Assembly: GCF_031846345.1 (NCBI RefSeq)
Contig: NZ_JAVRHX010000001.1
Coordinates: 1,736,001-1,800,000, forward strand
Direction: 5' to 3'
Length of the DNA: 64,000 nt
DNA from: Glaciecola petra
Lineage (GTDB): Bacteria > Pseudomonadota > Gammaproteobacteria > Enterobacterales > Alteromonadaceae
Of this stretch, positions 17,981-26,304 are shown piece by piece. The position numbers and the translations under genes are program-made. The notes beneath the pieces were generated by a model. It was not told where the DNA came from, did no database searches, and saw only the letters and a program-made list of their open reading frames with translations. The stretch's first letter is position 1, and the number at the start of each line of letters is the position of its first letter.

Positions 17981-18573
17981 TGTCAAATAATCTTACATGG
18001 CACCAACATACGGTAAATAAGCAAGCTCGTGCAAAAAAATTGAAACAAAAACCAAGTGTTATTTGGTTAACCGGTTTGTCGGGTTCAGGCAAGTCAACTA
18101 TTGCCAGTTTACTTGAAAAACGACTGTTTGAAGCTAATCACACAACGTACTTACTGGATGGCGATAATGTGCGCCATGGGTTGTGTGGTGATCTAGGTTT
18201 TGACGATAAAGCCAGAGTCGAAAATATTCGACGTATTAGTGAAGTTAGCAAATTATTCGTTGACGCCGGTCAAATCGTGATTACCGCTTTTATTTCACCT
18301 TTCAAGGCTGACCGTGATTATTGCCGTTCGCTACTAGAAAGTGGTGAATTTGCAGAAGTATTTGTTGATACTCCCCTCGAAATTTGCGAACAACGTGATC
18401 CAAAGGGTTTGTATAAAAAAGCGCGCAGCGGTGATATTAAAAATTTTACTGGGATTGATTCGGCGTACGAGTCACCAATTTCACCTGAAATTCGCTTAAA
18501 TTATATTGATGAAACTCCTCCTGAAACAGCCGAGCGCTTGTATCAGCAATTAGTTGAAAAGGGATATATATAG
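17980..18573 (+). CDS. cysC: CysC: adenylylsulfate (APS) kinase
   Basis: A 197-aa kinase that phosphorylates APS to PAPS. The P-loop is GLSGSGKST (residues 32-40), followed by LLDGDNVRHGLCGDLGF (substrate binding), the ENIRRISEVSKLF helix and the lid-region motif DPKGLYKKARSGDIKNFTGIDS. It overlaps cysD by one base and cysQ by one base. Placing cysC directly after cysD, ahead of cysN, differs from the enterobacterial cysDNC order. Confidence 0.94.
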   Translation: MSNNLTWHQHTVNKQARAKKLKQKPSVIWLTGLSGSGKSTIASLLEKRLFEANHTTYLLDGDNVRHGLCGDLGFDDKARVENIRRISEVSKLFVDAGQIVITAFISPFKADRDYCRSLLESGEFAEVFVDTPLEICEQRDPKGLYKKARSGDIKNFTGIDSAYESPISPEIRLNYIDETPPETAERLYQQLVEKGYI

Positions 18574-19370
18574 TGAGCCCTTTTGATTTAAATGAAAAAA
18601 ATATTAATATCCTGACAGACATTGCAATTGAAGCAGGTCATAAGATATTGGCCATCTACAAAAAAGATTTTGATGTATATAAAAAAGACGACTCAAGTCC
18701 TCTTACAGAAGCTGATTTGGCAGCCCATCACTATATTGTTGAACAACTTCAAAATATATCTAACTTACCAATTTTGTCAGAAGAAGCCAGTGATATTGAC
18801 TGGGAAACTAGAAAAGCTTGGACAACATATTGGCTACTAGATCCATTAGACGGAACAAAAGAGTTCATTAAAAAGAATGGGGAATTCACCGTTAATATTG
18901 CGCTTGTTCAAAATGGCGAACCTATTTTTGGTGTTGTTCATGCACCAGCACTAGCCACAACATATTTTGGTGGTAACGGCATTGGCGCTTTTGAGCTTAA
19001 AAATGGGCATACAAATTCTATTGCCGTCGTCAGTCATCAACCGAACGAAATTTGGCGCGTTGTAGGCAGCCGCTCTCATCAAAGCTCAGAAATTGAAAAA
19101 ATTCTAACGGCATTGCCCGGCGAAACTGAGTTAGTCGCTATGGGTAGTTCTTTAAAATTGTGTTGTGTTGCCAGTGGCAAAGCCCATTTATACCCACGTG
19201 TTGGCCCAACAAGTGAATGGGACACAGCAGCTGCGCATGCAGTTGTATTGGGCGCTGGCGGAACCGTTAAGGTATTAGATCCAGACAAGCCTTTTGACGC
19301 CAAGGCTAGCACTTTACGCTACAACCAAAAAGAATCCTTATTAAACCCTTTTTTCATGGTAAGCAATTGA
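18573..19370 (+). CDS. cysQ: CysQ: 3'(2'),5'-bisphosphate nucleotidase
   Basis: A 265-aa enzyme of the inositol monophosphatase superfamily that removes the 3'-phosphate of PAP, the by-product of PAPS use. The metal-binding residues are visible: LSEE (69-72), DPLDGT (90-95) and WDTAAAHAV near residue 215. Translation starts with GTG overlapping the cysC stop. Its position inside the sulfate activation unit implies that PAPS is turned over here, by assimilation or sulfotransfer. Confidence 0.92.
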   Translation: MSPFDLNEKNINILTDIAIEAGHKILAIYKKDFDVYKKDDSSPLTEADLAAHHYIVEQLQNISNLPILSEEASDIDWETRKAWTTYWLLDPLDGTKEFIKKNGEFTVNIALVQNGEPIFGVVHAPALATTYFGGNGIGAFELKNGHTNSIAVVSHQPNEIWRVVGSRSHQSSEIEKILTALPGETELVAMGSSLKLCCVASGKAHLYPRVGPTSEWDTAAAHAVVLGAGGTVKVLDPDKPFDAKASTLRYNQKESLLNPFFMVSN

Positions 19371-19371
19371 A

Positions 19372-20775
19372 ATGTTTAATGAAACCGAACTACTAAAAAC
19401 TGACATTCACGAGTACCTAGCAGCACATGAGCGAAAAGATCTCATGCGATTTTTAACTTGTGGCAGTGTGGATGACGGCAAAAGTACTCTTATAGGCCGT
19501 TTATTACACGATTCAAAAATGATCTACGAAGACCAACTTGCTGCCATCACAAAAGACAGTAAAAAAGTGGGAACAACGGGTGAAAAAGTTGACTTGGCCC
19601 TGCTAGTTGACGGCTTGCAATCTGAACGAGAACAAGGCATTACGATAGACGTCGCCTACCGTTATTTTAGTACTGACAAACGTAAATTTATCATAGCCGA
19701 CACGCCAGGTCATGAGCAATATACTCGAAATATGGTGACGGGTGCGTCAACGTGTGATTTAGCAATATTAATGGTTGATGCACGTGAAGGTTTAAAAACA
19801 CAAACTAAACGCCACTCTTTTCTTGCTTCCTTACTCGGCATCAAGCATGCAATTGTAGCGATAAACAAAATGGACTTAATGGACTATAGCCAAAATGTTT
19901 ACGAAACTATCAGAGCAGATTTTCTTCATTTCTCAAAACAATTAACGATACCGGATATTCGTTTTATTCCAATATCGGCCCTGGAGGGCGATAACGTGGT
20001 TAACAAGAGCGATAAGACCCCCTGGTATGTTGGCCCAACTCTAATGGAAACATTAGAAACCATAGAAATTAGCCATCATAAAAATGATGATTTTAGACTT
20101 CCTGTTCAGTATGTAAGTCGTCCTAATCTTAACTTCAGGGGATTTGCAGGCACCATTGTTTCAGGAGAAATAACAAAAGGCGACAAAGTTGTCGCTTTGC
20201 CATCGGGTAAGTCTTCAACCGTCAAAGGTATTCATGTATTTGAAGGTGAATTGGAACAAAGCAATGCACCATATGCTGTCACACTGACTTTAGAAGACGA
20301 AATAGACATATCACGCGGCGACATGATTGTGAAAGCAGACAATCTGCCACTCACCAGCAGCAGTTATAAATCACATTTAGTATGGATGTCGGAAGACGCA
20401 TTAATCCCTAATAAACAATATAGCTTCAAATTTGCTTCAAAAACTATCTCTGGCAGCGTAGCGAATCTAGATTGTAAAATTGATGTCAATTCACTGGAAC
20501 AAACAAAAGCTGTACATTTAAATCTAAATGAAATTGGTATTGTAGATATAAAACTCACTCAAAATGTGGCGGCAGACCCATATGCTAAAAATCGCACAAC
20601 GGGTGCTTTTGTTATTATTGATAGGATGAGCAACGGCACAGTCGGTGCAGGTATGATTATGAATGCCAATAAAAATTCTAACCCAAATACTCAATATTCA
20701 GAATTTGAACTTGAATTTAATGCACTCGTAAGAAAACATTTTCCGCATTGGCAAGCGATAGACTTGAACAGGTAA
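19372..20775 (+). CDS. cysN: CysN: sulfate adenylyltransferase subunit 1 (GTPase)
   Basis: A 467-aa elongation-factor-like GTPase that drives APS synthesis by CysD. The GTP-binding motifs are G1 GSVDDGKST (31-39), G3 DTPGHEQY and G4 NKMD; domains II and III follow. It is not fused to an APS kinase, consistent with a separate cysC upstream. It starts one base after the cysQ stop, so the four genes form a tight operon. Confidence 0.94.
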   Translation: MFNETELLKTDIHEYLAAHERKDLMRFLTCGSVDDGKSTLIGRLLHDSKMIYEDQLAAITKDSKKVGTTGEKVDLALLVDGLQSEREQGITIDVAYRYFSTDKRKFIIADTPGHEQYTRNMVTGASTCDLAILMVDAREGLKTQTKRHSFLASLLGIKHAIVAINKMDLMDYSQNVYETIRADFLHFSKQLTIPDIRFIPISALEGDNVVNKSDKTPWYVGPTLMETLETIEISHHKNDDFRLPVQYVSRPNLNFRGFAGTIVSGEITKGDKVVALPSGKSSTVKGIHVFEGELEQSNAPYAVTLTLEDEIDISRGDMIVKADNLPLTSSSYKSHLVWMSEDALIPNKQYSFKFASKTISGSVANLDCKIDVNSLEQTKAVHLNLNEIGIVDIKLTQNVAADPYAKNRTTGAFVIIDRMSNGTVGAGMIMNANKNSNPNTQYSEFELEFNALVRKHFPHWQAIDLNR

Positions 20776-20831
20776 CTTGTCCAATTTAACTGTACTAACA
20801 TTATACTGATACTAAAAGAGTTTTTAACATT

Positions 20832-22568
20832 TTGAATATTGATCAATTGCTTGTCATGTTGGTATTTCTTTGCACCGTGATGAGTTTAATTTTTAGCAAA
20901 AAAAGGCCCGCGAGCATTTTTGCCATGAGCATGCTCGCCCTTGTTATTTTGCAACAAATTACTGTTGACTCTATATTGAACAATCTTACAAACAATGGTT
21001 TGGTAGTACTCGTATTACTTTTACTAGTGAGTCATTCAATCGACAAAACCACCTTTATTGTTAGGTTAGGTCAAGCGATTGTCGCCCGTTCTTACACTAA
21101 AAGCTTCTGGCGTTTATTTACCGTTACTTTTGGTGCATCAGCATTATTGAACAATACTGCTGTGGTCGCCAGCTTAATAACGCCGTTAAAACACAATCAA
21201 TATCATCCAGCCTCAAAGCTACTTATACCCTTGTCTTATGCCGCAATTTTAGGTGGTACCGTAACGCTTATCGGTACTTCAACCAATCTAATTGTTGACA
21301 GTTTTTTACTCGACCATGGGCATGCAGGTTTTAACTTTTTTGATTTTACACTGTTTGGGCTCACTGCCGGACTTGGTTGTGGTTTATTGTTGTTTTTGTT
21401 GAGCCCTTTTTTACCTGCATTAAAAAGTGGTGAGCAAGAAATAAAATCTTATATGCTAGAAGCTGAAGTGGAGCTTGATTCGCCATTGATTGGAAAAAGT
21501 GTCGAACAAAACCATCTGCGAAATTTACCAGAATTATTTTTGTTAGAAATTGTCCGCCAAGGCAAGTCGATAACACCTGTATCACCCGACGATATTATTC
21601 AAAAAGGAGATAAACTGGTTTTCAGTGGTAATGCACAAAAGCTTGACACACTCGAACATATAAATGGTTTATCCACGTTTGCGCAAACATCAGGATTATT
21701 GAGTAATAATTTAACTGAAGTCATTATCTCAAATCGTGCAACTATCCAAGGAAAAACACTTAAGCAAGTCGGTTTTAGAGCCTTATTTGACGCCGCAGTA
21801 GTCGCAATAAGAAGAGACGGCGAGGCGATATCGGGCAAACTGGGTGAGTTGACTTTGCAAGCCGGTGACTTTTTGGTGCTTGCGACAGGCAATGATTTTG
21901 CGGGAAGGGAAAATCTTAAAAAAAACTTCTTTATCGTTTCTGAGCATAAAATCAAAAGAAAACTGACTCAGCTGCAAGAACGTTTAACTTTGCTCGGCTT
22001 TTTGTTAGTTATTGCGCTTGCCGCTAGCCAAATATTGCCTCTTGCGACAGGGTTATTATTTTATATCGCGACACTAACCGTCATGAAAATTTCTTCCTTA
22101 ACTGAGATTAAACGAAACCTGCCTCTAAATTTAATTATCGTAATAGTAGGAGCCTTGAGCCTAGCTAATGCCCTTGAGAGTTCTGGATTGATTGCAATGG
22201 CAACCTCATATTTTTTGCCATTTCTTGCGCAATTCTCCCCTTCTTACGCACCGATTTTTGCACTAATATTGATATACTTTTTAACCGTTTTGCTCACTGA
22301 GTTTGTGACCAACAATGCGGCAGCAGCGCTAATGTTTCCTTTTGTTTATGGCTTTGTTACTGCCATGCAATTGCCTATCATGCCATACGCCCTTGCACTA
22401 GCATTTGCTGCTAGCGCTAGCTTTATTTCTCCATATGGCTATCAAACAAATCTATTGGTATTTAGTGCGTCAGAATACCGTTTTTCTCATTTTGCAAAAA
22501 TAGGTGCTCCTATATCACTATGTTTCGCAATCATTGTACTGAGTATGCTAGTCTGGGTTTATTTTTAA
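20832..22568 (+). CDS. SLC13-type permease with two RCK_C (TrkA-C) domains, probable sulfate transporter
   Basis: A 578-aa inner-membrane protein with an N-terminal membrane block (helices to about residue 200), two cytoplasmic TrkA-C-like domains (about 205-280 and 290-370) and a C-terminal membrane block. The paired SLC13 signatures are LLNNTAVVASLITPL with GGTVTLIGTSTNLIVDSFLL, and later VTNNAAAALMFPFVYGF with ISPYGYQTNLLVF. Members of this group next to cysDNC are candidate sulfate importers, and its place 56 nt after cysN supports that. The start codon is TTG. Substrate is inferred from context only. Confidence 0.82.
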   Translation: MNIDQLLVMLVFLCTVMSLIFSKKRPASIFAMSMLALVILQQITVDSILNNLTNNGLVVLVLLLLVSHSIDKTTFIVRLGQAIVARSYTKSFWRLFTVTFGASALLNNTAVVASLITPLKHNQYHPASKLLIPLSYAAILGGTVTLIGTSTNLIVDSFLLDHGHAGFNFFDFTLFGLTAGLGCGLLLFLLSPFLPALKSGEQEIKSYMLEAEVELDSPLIGKSVEQNHLRNLPELFLLEIVRQGKSITPVSPDDIIQKGDKLVFSGNAQKLDTLEHINGLSTFAQTSGLLSNNLTEVIISNRATIQGKTLKQVGFRALFDAAVVAIRRDGEAISGKLGELTLQAGDFLVLATGNDFAGRENLKKNFFIVSEHKIKRKLTQLQERLTLLGFLLVIALAASQILPLATGLLFYIATLTVMKISSLTEIKRNLPLNLIIVIVGALSLANALESSGLIAMATSYFLPFLAQFSPSYAPIFALILIYFLTVLLTEFVTNNAAAALMFPFVYGFVTAMQLPIMPYALALAFAASASFISPYGYQTNLLVFSASEYRFSHFAKIGAPISLCFAIIVLSMLVWVYF

Positions 22569-22601
22569 ACAAGTAAATTAGACCTTTAGGTTTAAACACA
22601 T

Positions 22602-23813
22602 ATGCAAAAACATATCGTATTGACATGGGAACTGGGAGCAGGATACGGCCATATTATGGGTTTCACACCCCTTATTAATGTATGGTTAGAACGAGGCTAC
22701 AAGGTGTCTTTGATATCTCGCAATACCGTAACAGCCGGTAATTTGCTGCGAGACCATCCAGTTAGCATATTGCAAGCACCACTTTATTCTCGTGAAGTCG
22801 CAAATAAAGTCGATTTGACACTTACCTATGCTGATATTATTTATAATCTAGGATACGCTCGCACACAAGACCTCGTTAGTTTGTCGAATGCGTGGATAAA
22901 TTTATTTAGTTTAATTAAACCTGACCTAATTATAGCTGACCACAGTCCAAGCGCAGTTTTAGCAGCAAGGTGTTTAGATATAAAAACAGTAACATATGGC
23001 ACTGGTTTTTGTATCCCACCTGATGTTTCACCTATGCCGACCTTTCAAGTCGTCACAGCAGCCCAACAGGCCGATTGCAATGAAAGAGAGCAAAAAACTT
23101 TACAAAACCTAAATACAGTGCTTGGTAGTCATAAAAAGGAGTCACTAGAGCGCGTTTCACAATTGTTTTCAGCGAGTTTAAATTTTATTTGTTCATTACC
23201 AGAAGTAGACCACTATGGAAAAGTGCGAACGCTACCGGCCGAAGAATATGCAGGACCTCGTTTTGACGCTCAAAAAGGTGTAAAAGCAGATTTCCCCAAA
23301 CATAAAACTAAAAAGAATATTTTCGCTTATATAAAAGAGAATGCACCTAATTTCCATGCTTTGCTAAACGCCTTAATCGAAAGCAAACAAATTTGTATCA
23401 TGCACGTTCCAGATCCGAGTCATGCAGTCGTAAACTTATGTGCAAAACATCCACATCTGCACTTATATTCTGACCCTGTGCAAGTAGAGCATGTTTTAAA
23501 AAATGCTGACATGGCAATATGTCATGGAGGCCATGGCTTAGTTTTAGCAGGCTTGTTAGCAGGCAAACCAATGTTACTGTTACCCACTCAACTAGAACAA
23601 TCGTTACTAACAAAAAGACTCAGCGAGCAAAAAATATGTGCCGCAATTAACCCAAGAGACACTAAAGCTAATTATTTAGCTGGTATTAGATTTACAATAG
23701 AAAACCCTATATTGCGTGAAAATGTGCAAAATTTTGCAAAAAAATACTCGCAACTTTCAAACGAAAGCGCAATGTCTATAATCGTTGATAAATGCGAGTC
23801 TTTTATTGTTTAA
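22602..23813 (+). CDS. GT1-like glycosyltransferase (UDP-glycosyltransferase/MGT fold)
   Basis: A 403-aa GT-B fold protein. The N-terminal domain begins HIVLTWELGAGYGHIMGFTPLI, as in MurG/UGT-type enzymes, with DLIIADHSPSAVLAARCL before the linker. The C-terminal domain carries the donor-binding region CHGGHGLVLAGLLAGKPMLLLPTQLEQ, a PSPG-like motif. The acceptor is unknown. It follows the SLC13 gene by 33 nt and may be cotranscribed with the sulfate genes, so a product that is both glycosylated and sulfated is possible but not shown; no sulfotransferase is present. Confidence 0.78.
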   Translation: MQKHIVLTWELGAGYGHIMGFTPLINVWLERGYKVSLISRNTVTAGNLLRDHPVSILQAPLYSREVANKVDLTLTYADIIYNLGYARTQDLVSLSNAWINLFSLIKPDLIIADHSPSAVLAARCLDIKTVTYGTGFCIPPDVSPMPTFQVVTAAQQADCNEREQKTLQNLNTVLGSHKKESLERVSQLFSASLNFICSLPEVDHYGKVRTLPAEEYAGPRFDAQKGVKADFPKHKTKKNIFAYIKENAPNFHALLNALIESKQICIMHVPDPSHAVVNLCAKHPHLHLYSDPVQVEHVLKNADMAICHGGHGLVLAGLLAGKPMLLLPTQLEQSLLTKRLSEQKICAAINPRDTKANYLAGIRFTIENPILRENVQNFAKKYSQLSNESAMSIIVDKCESFIV

Positions 23814-23814
23814 G

Positions 23815-23836
23815 TTGAATACAACAATGTATTCAA
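23815..23836. terminator. Inverted repeat between convergent genes, possible bidirectional terminator
   Basis: TTGAATAC-aacaat-GTATTCAA is a perfect 8-bp stem with a 6-nt loop, directly after the glycosyltransferase stop and facing the end of the convergent PEP-CTERM-like gene. It lacks a long T run on either strand. Confidence 0.4.
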
Positions 23837-23880
23837 GATACCTTTAATCCAGCTTACACTTGGTCGTGAAAAATACCACT

Positions 23881-24834
23881 CTATTTAACTTTACGACGAC
23901 TCATTCCTGCCGCCCCAACCAATGCTAAACCAAACAGCGCTATTGTACCCGGGGTATTAACAACATTTGCTGGCGTTGCGGTAAAGATATTTGCAGAAAA
24001 CTGGTTAAATCCATTTGGGTCACCAAATTGCGTTCGACCGTCTACAATAAAAGCATCGTTAAAAAAGACCAAAGGATCATCTAGCGACATTGTGCTAGTA
24101 GCCGTTACTGAATAAATAAGGTCAAACGTTTGCCCCGCAGCAATTAAACCAAGGTCAATATTGAATGATTGCGAGCCCCAGCCAAAGAAACCACCGCCAT
24201 TGTATGTGCCCAGGGATTGGGTGCCGCTTTCGTCAAAACTAAGCTCGTTATTATCGATAGTAAGTGATGCTTCCGAACTCCATACAACATTGCCGTCAAG
24301 CGTAATATTAGCTTCGTATAAAGAGGCTGCATTTAGGCGTGAGGAACAATTTACTGGCTGCGGGTCAACCGCCAACACGTTCGAAGTTGCTGTGGCAATT
24401 GGAAAATCGAAATCTGGGCGATCATTTCCATCTCCATAACCGTCGCCGTATCCGTCATCACAGAACACTGAAATTGATCCGTTCATTACATTGAAATCAA
24501 AATCAAAAAACGAATCATCACCTTCGTTTGTAACGCTATAGCTCTGAGTTACGCTAGATACGTGTGATGCTGAAATACCAGAAGCTGACGCTGTTGTATA
24601 AAACCAACCTGCATCGTTACCTCGAGCAGAACCACTTGCGAAATTACCGTTATCATTTGCACTCGAGAAAGAGTTCACTGAAACAGCACTTGAATCGCTA
24701 TCGGAGTCTGAATCAGAGCCTGCTGAACTATTTGTACTTGAGTCAAGCCCTAATGTTATTGTGTTTGCATGAACGCTTCCTACCGCTCCTAAACTGAGTG
24801 CGATTAAAGCGGCGAGTTTTGTTTTGTTTTGCAT
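23881..24834 (-). CDS. Secreted protein with PEP-CTERM-like C-terminal sorting tail
   Basis: A 317-aa exported protein. It has a signal peptide (MQNKTKLAALIALSLGAVGSVHA), then an Asp/Ser-repeat stretch near residues 38-50 (SDSDSDSDSS), and a beta-rich body. The C terminus NTPGTIALFGLALVGAAGMSRRKVK has the tripartite form of a PEP-CTERM signal (short motif, hydrophobic helix, basic end), but the motif itself reads NTPG rather than PEP. Such proteins are normally processed by an exosortase and end up at the surface or in exopolysaccharide; no exosortase is in the window. Ligand and role unknown. Confidence 0.7.
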   Translation of the reverse strand: MQNKTKLAALIALSLGAVGSVHANTITLGLDSSTNSSAGSDSDSDSDSSAVSVNSFSSANDNGNFASGSARGNDAGWFYTTASASGISASHVSSVTQSYSVTNEGDDSFFDFDFNVMNGSISVFCDDGYGDGYGDGNDRPDFDFPIATATSNVLAVDPQPVNCSSRLNAASLYEANITLDGNVVWSSEASLTIDNNELSFDESGTQSLGTYNGGGFFGWGSQSFNIDLGLIAAGQTFDLIYSVTATSTMSLDDPLVFFNDAFIVDGRTQFGDPNGFNQFSANIFTATPANVVNTPGTIALFGLALVGAAGMSRRKVK

Positions 24835-25119
24835 AATATGTCCCTCATTACTTTATAATTTTACGCTTCCATTTTCATGGTGTATATCATGACTGCTTTT
24901 ACATGGCAAAATCATATCAAGCAAAAAATATTCCTTTATTTTTATATTAATATTTTCATATAGTTAACTAATGATGTATTTTGAATGTGAAAAATTTGTA
25001 AAAATTCTTGACAGTATTGAGAACAAGAAGAAACATGCTATCCAATCTCTCAAATGCTTACTTTGACCAAGTAACAAAAGCATCATTTATGATAGTTATA
25101 AAATATTCCATTCTATATA
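24835..25119. other. Intergenic region upstream of the his operon and the PEP-CTERM-like gene
   Basis: Very AT-rich spacer between divergently transcribed genes. A TTGACA at 25008-25013 lacks a good -10 at standard spacing. I see no ORF with a ribosome binding site and no clear hairpin. It should contain the minus-strand promoter of the PEP-CTERM-like gene, which I cannot place. Confidence 0.4.
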
Positions 25120-25148
25120 TTGATAATAACACCAACTTTCTATACTAT
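25120..25148 (+). promoter_or_regulatory. Putative his operon promoter
   Basis: TTGATA (25120-25125) and TACTAT (25143-25148) are separated by 17 nt. They would start transcription near 25155, giving a short leader of about 30 nt before the hisL start codon, the usual layout of an attenuated his operon. Confidence 0.55.
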
Positions 25149-25186
25149 TTGCGGCGTTGAACACAATATCGCGAATTTTCGGAAAT

Positions 25187-25234
25187 ATGAATAATATAAC
25201 AAATTTTAATCATCACCATCATTTAAGCACTTAG
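25187..25234 (+). CDS. hisL: HisL: his operon leader peptide
   Basis: A 15-codon ORF, MNNITNFNHHHHLST, with four consecutive histidine codons (CAT CAC CAT CAT at 25211-25222) and a GGAA ribosome binding site five bases before the ATG. It lies 167 nt before hisG and directly upstream of mutually exclusive hairpins. In enteric bacteria the corresponding peptide (seven His) senses charged histidyl-tRNA by ribosome stalling. It is too short for ordinary gene finders. Confidence 0.9.
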   Translation: MNNITNFNHHHHLST

Positions 25235-25330
25235 CCTTTCAGGACTGTGCTTGGAAGGTTGCACCCTTCCATTGGCGTTGAATATAATTTGAAGCCCTCG
25301 GAAGGAAACTTTCGGGGGTTTTTCCTTTTT
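25225..25330 (+). promoter_or_regulatory. his attenuator with intrinsic terminator
   Basis: Six ordered segments can be read. A AAGCAC (25225-25230) pairs with B GTGCTT (25247-25252). GGAAGG (25253-25258) pairs with CCTTCC (25265-25270). E CCCTCGGAAG (25295-25304) pairs with F CTTTCGGGGG (25309-25318) across a GAAA loop and is followed by TTTTTCCTTTTT, a terminator. Alternative pairings exist: GTGC (25247-25250) with GCAC (25261-25264), and CCTTCC (25265-25270) with GGAAGG (25300-25305), which would break the terminator. A ribosome stalled at the His codons would cover segment A and favour the antiterminator. Confidence 0.88.
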
Positions 25331-25400
25331 AAAAGCCCTTAGATGAACCCAAAAATAAGTAGACTAGACGTATGATAACGTCAAACATTTAGGAAGAAGT

Positions 25401-26300
25401 ATGAGCAATAGTAATCGACTCCGCATTGCGGTGCAAAAATCTGGTCGTTTGAGTGATGACAGCATCGCACTTTTAAAAGCCATAGGTATTAAACTTCAAA
25501 TCAGAGATCGTCTTTTAATTGCTCATAGCACAAACCAAGATATAGACTTGCTGCGCGTTAGAGATGATGATATTCCGGGTCTAGTCATGGACGGTGTGGC
25601 CGACTTGGGTTTTATTGGAGAAAATGAGTTAGAAGAAAAGATGCTTGAACGACAGTCCGCTAATAAGACAGCGAGTTTTATTACTTTACGTCGACTTGAC
25701 TATGGTGGTTGTCGTTTGTCTATTGCCGTCCCTAACGAATTTAATTACCAATCACTCGCCTCTTTAGAAGGTAAAAAAGTTGCCACGACTTATCCATATT
25801 TATTAGAGCGCTTTTTTAAAGATAAAGGCATCAACGCCCAAGCGGTAATGCTAACAGGCTCGGTCGAAGTTGCCCCGCGTGCCGGTGTAGCCGATGCGAT
25901 ATGCGATCTCGTATCAACGGGCGCAACACTAGAAGCAAACGGACTAACTGAAAAAGATGAGGTCTTTGTTTCAAAAGCAGTGTTGATTCAAAAGTCCGGA
26001 GCTTTGTCAGAAGAAAAACAAGCCTTGATAGCACGATTGTTGCCGCGTATGGATGGCGTGTTGCAAGCAAAAGAAAGCAAATACATCATGCTACATGCAC
26101 CAAAAGAATACTTAGAACAAGTAAAATCTTTATTGCCCGGCGTCGAAAACCCAACCGTATTACCTCTATCTGGTATAGACAATCGAGTCGCGGTACACGT
26201 GGTGAGTTCAGAAACTCTTTTTTGGGAAACAATGGAAAAACTAAAAGCAATAGGCTGCAGTTCTATTCTTGTGTTACCCATTGAAAAAATGATGGCATAA
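25401..26300 (+). CDS. hisG: HisG: ATP phosphoribosyltransferase (long form)
   Basis: First enzyme of histidine synthesis, joining ATP and PRPP. At 299 aa it is the long form with its own C-terminal regulatory ACT-like domain (about 225-299), so no HisZ is needed. Conserved parts include RIAVQKSGRLSDDS at the N terminus and the PRPP-binding segment GSVEVAPRAGVADAICDLVSTGATL near residue 155. A clear AGGAAG Shine-Dalgarno precedes the ATG. Feedback inhibition by histidine is expected for this form. Confidence 0.96.
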   Translation: MSNSNRLRIAVQKSGRLSDDSIALLKAIGIKLQIRDRLLIAHSTNQDIDLLRVRDDDIPGLVMDGVADLGFIGENELEEKMLERQSANKTASFITLRRLDYGGCRLSIAVPNEFNYQSLASLEGKKVATTYPYLLERFFKDKGINAQAVMLTGSVEVAPRAGVADAICDLVSTGATLEANGLTEKDEVFVSKAVLIQKSGALSEEKQALIARLLPRMDGVLQAKESKYIMLHAPKEYLEQVKSLLPGVENPTVLPLSGIDNRVAVHVVSSETLFWETMEKLKAIGCSSILVLPIEKMMA

Positions 26301-26304
26301 AACA

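Noticed and set aside
25008..25036. TTGACA as alternative his promoter
   Set aside because: No acceptable -10 at 16-19 nt; the TTGATA/TACTAT pair closer to hisL fits better.
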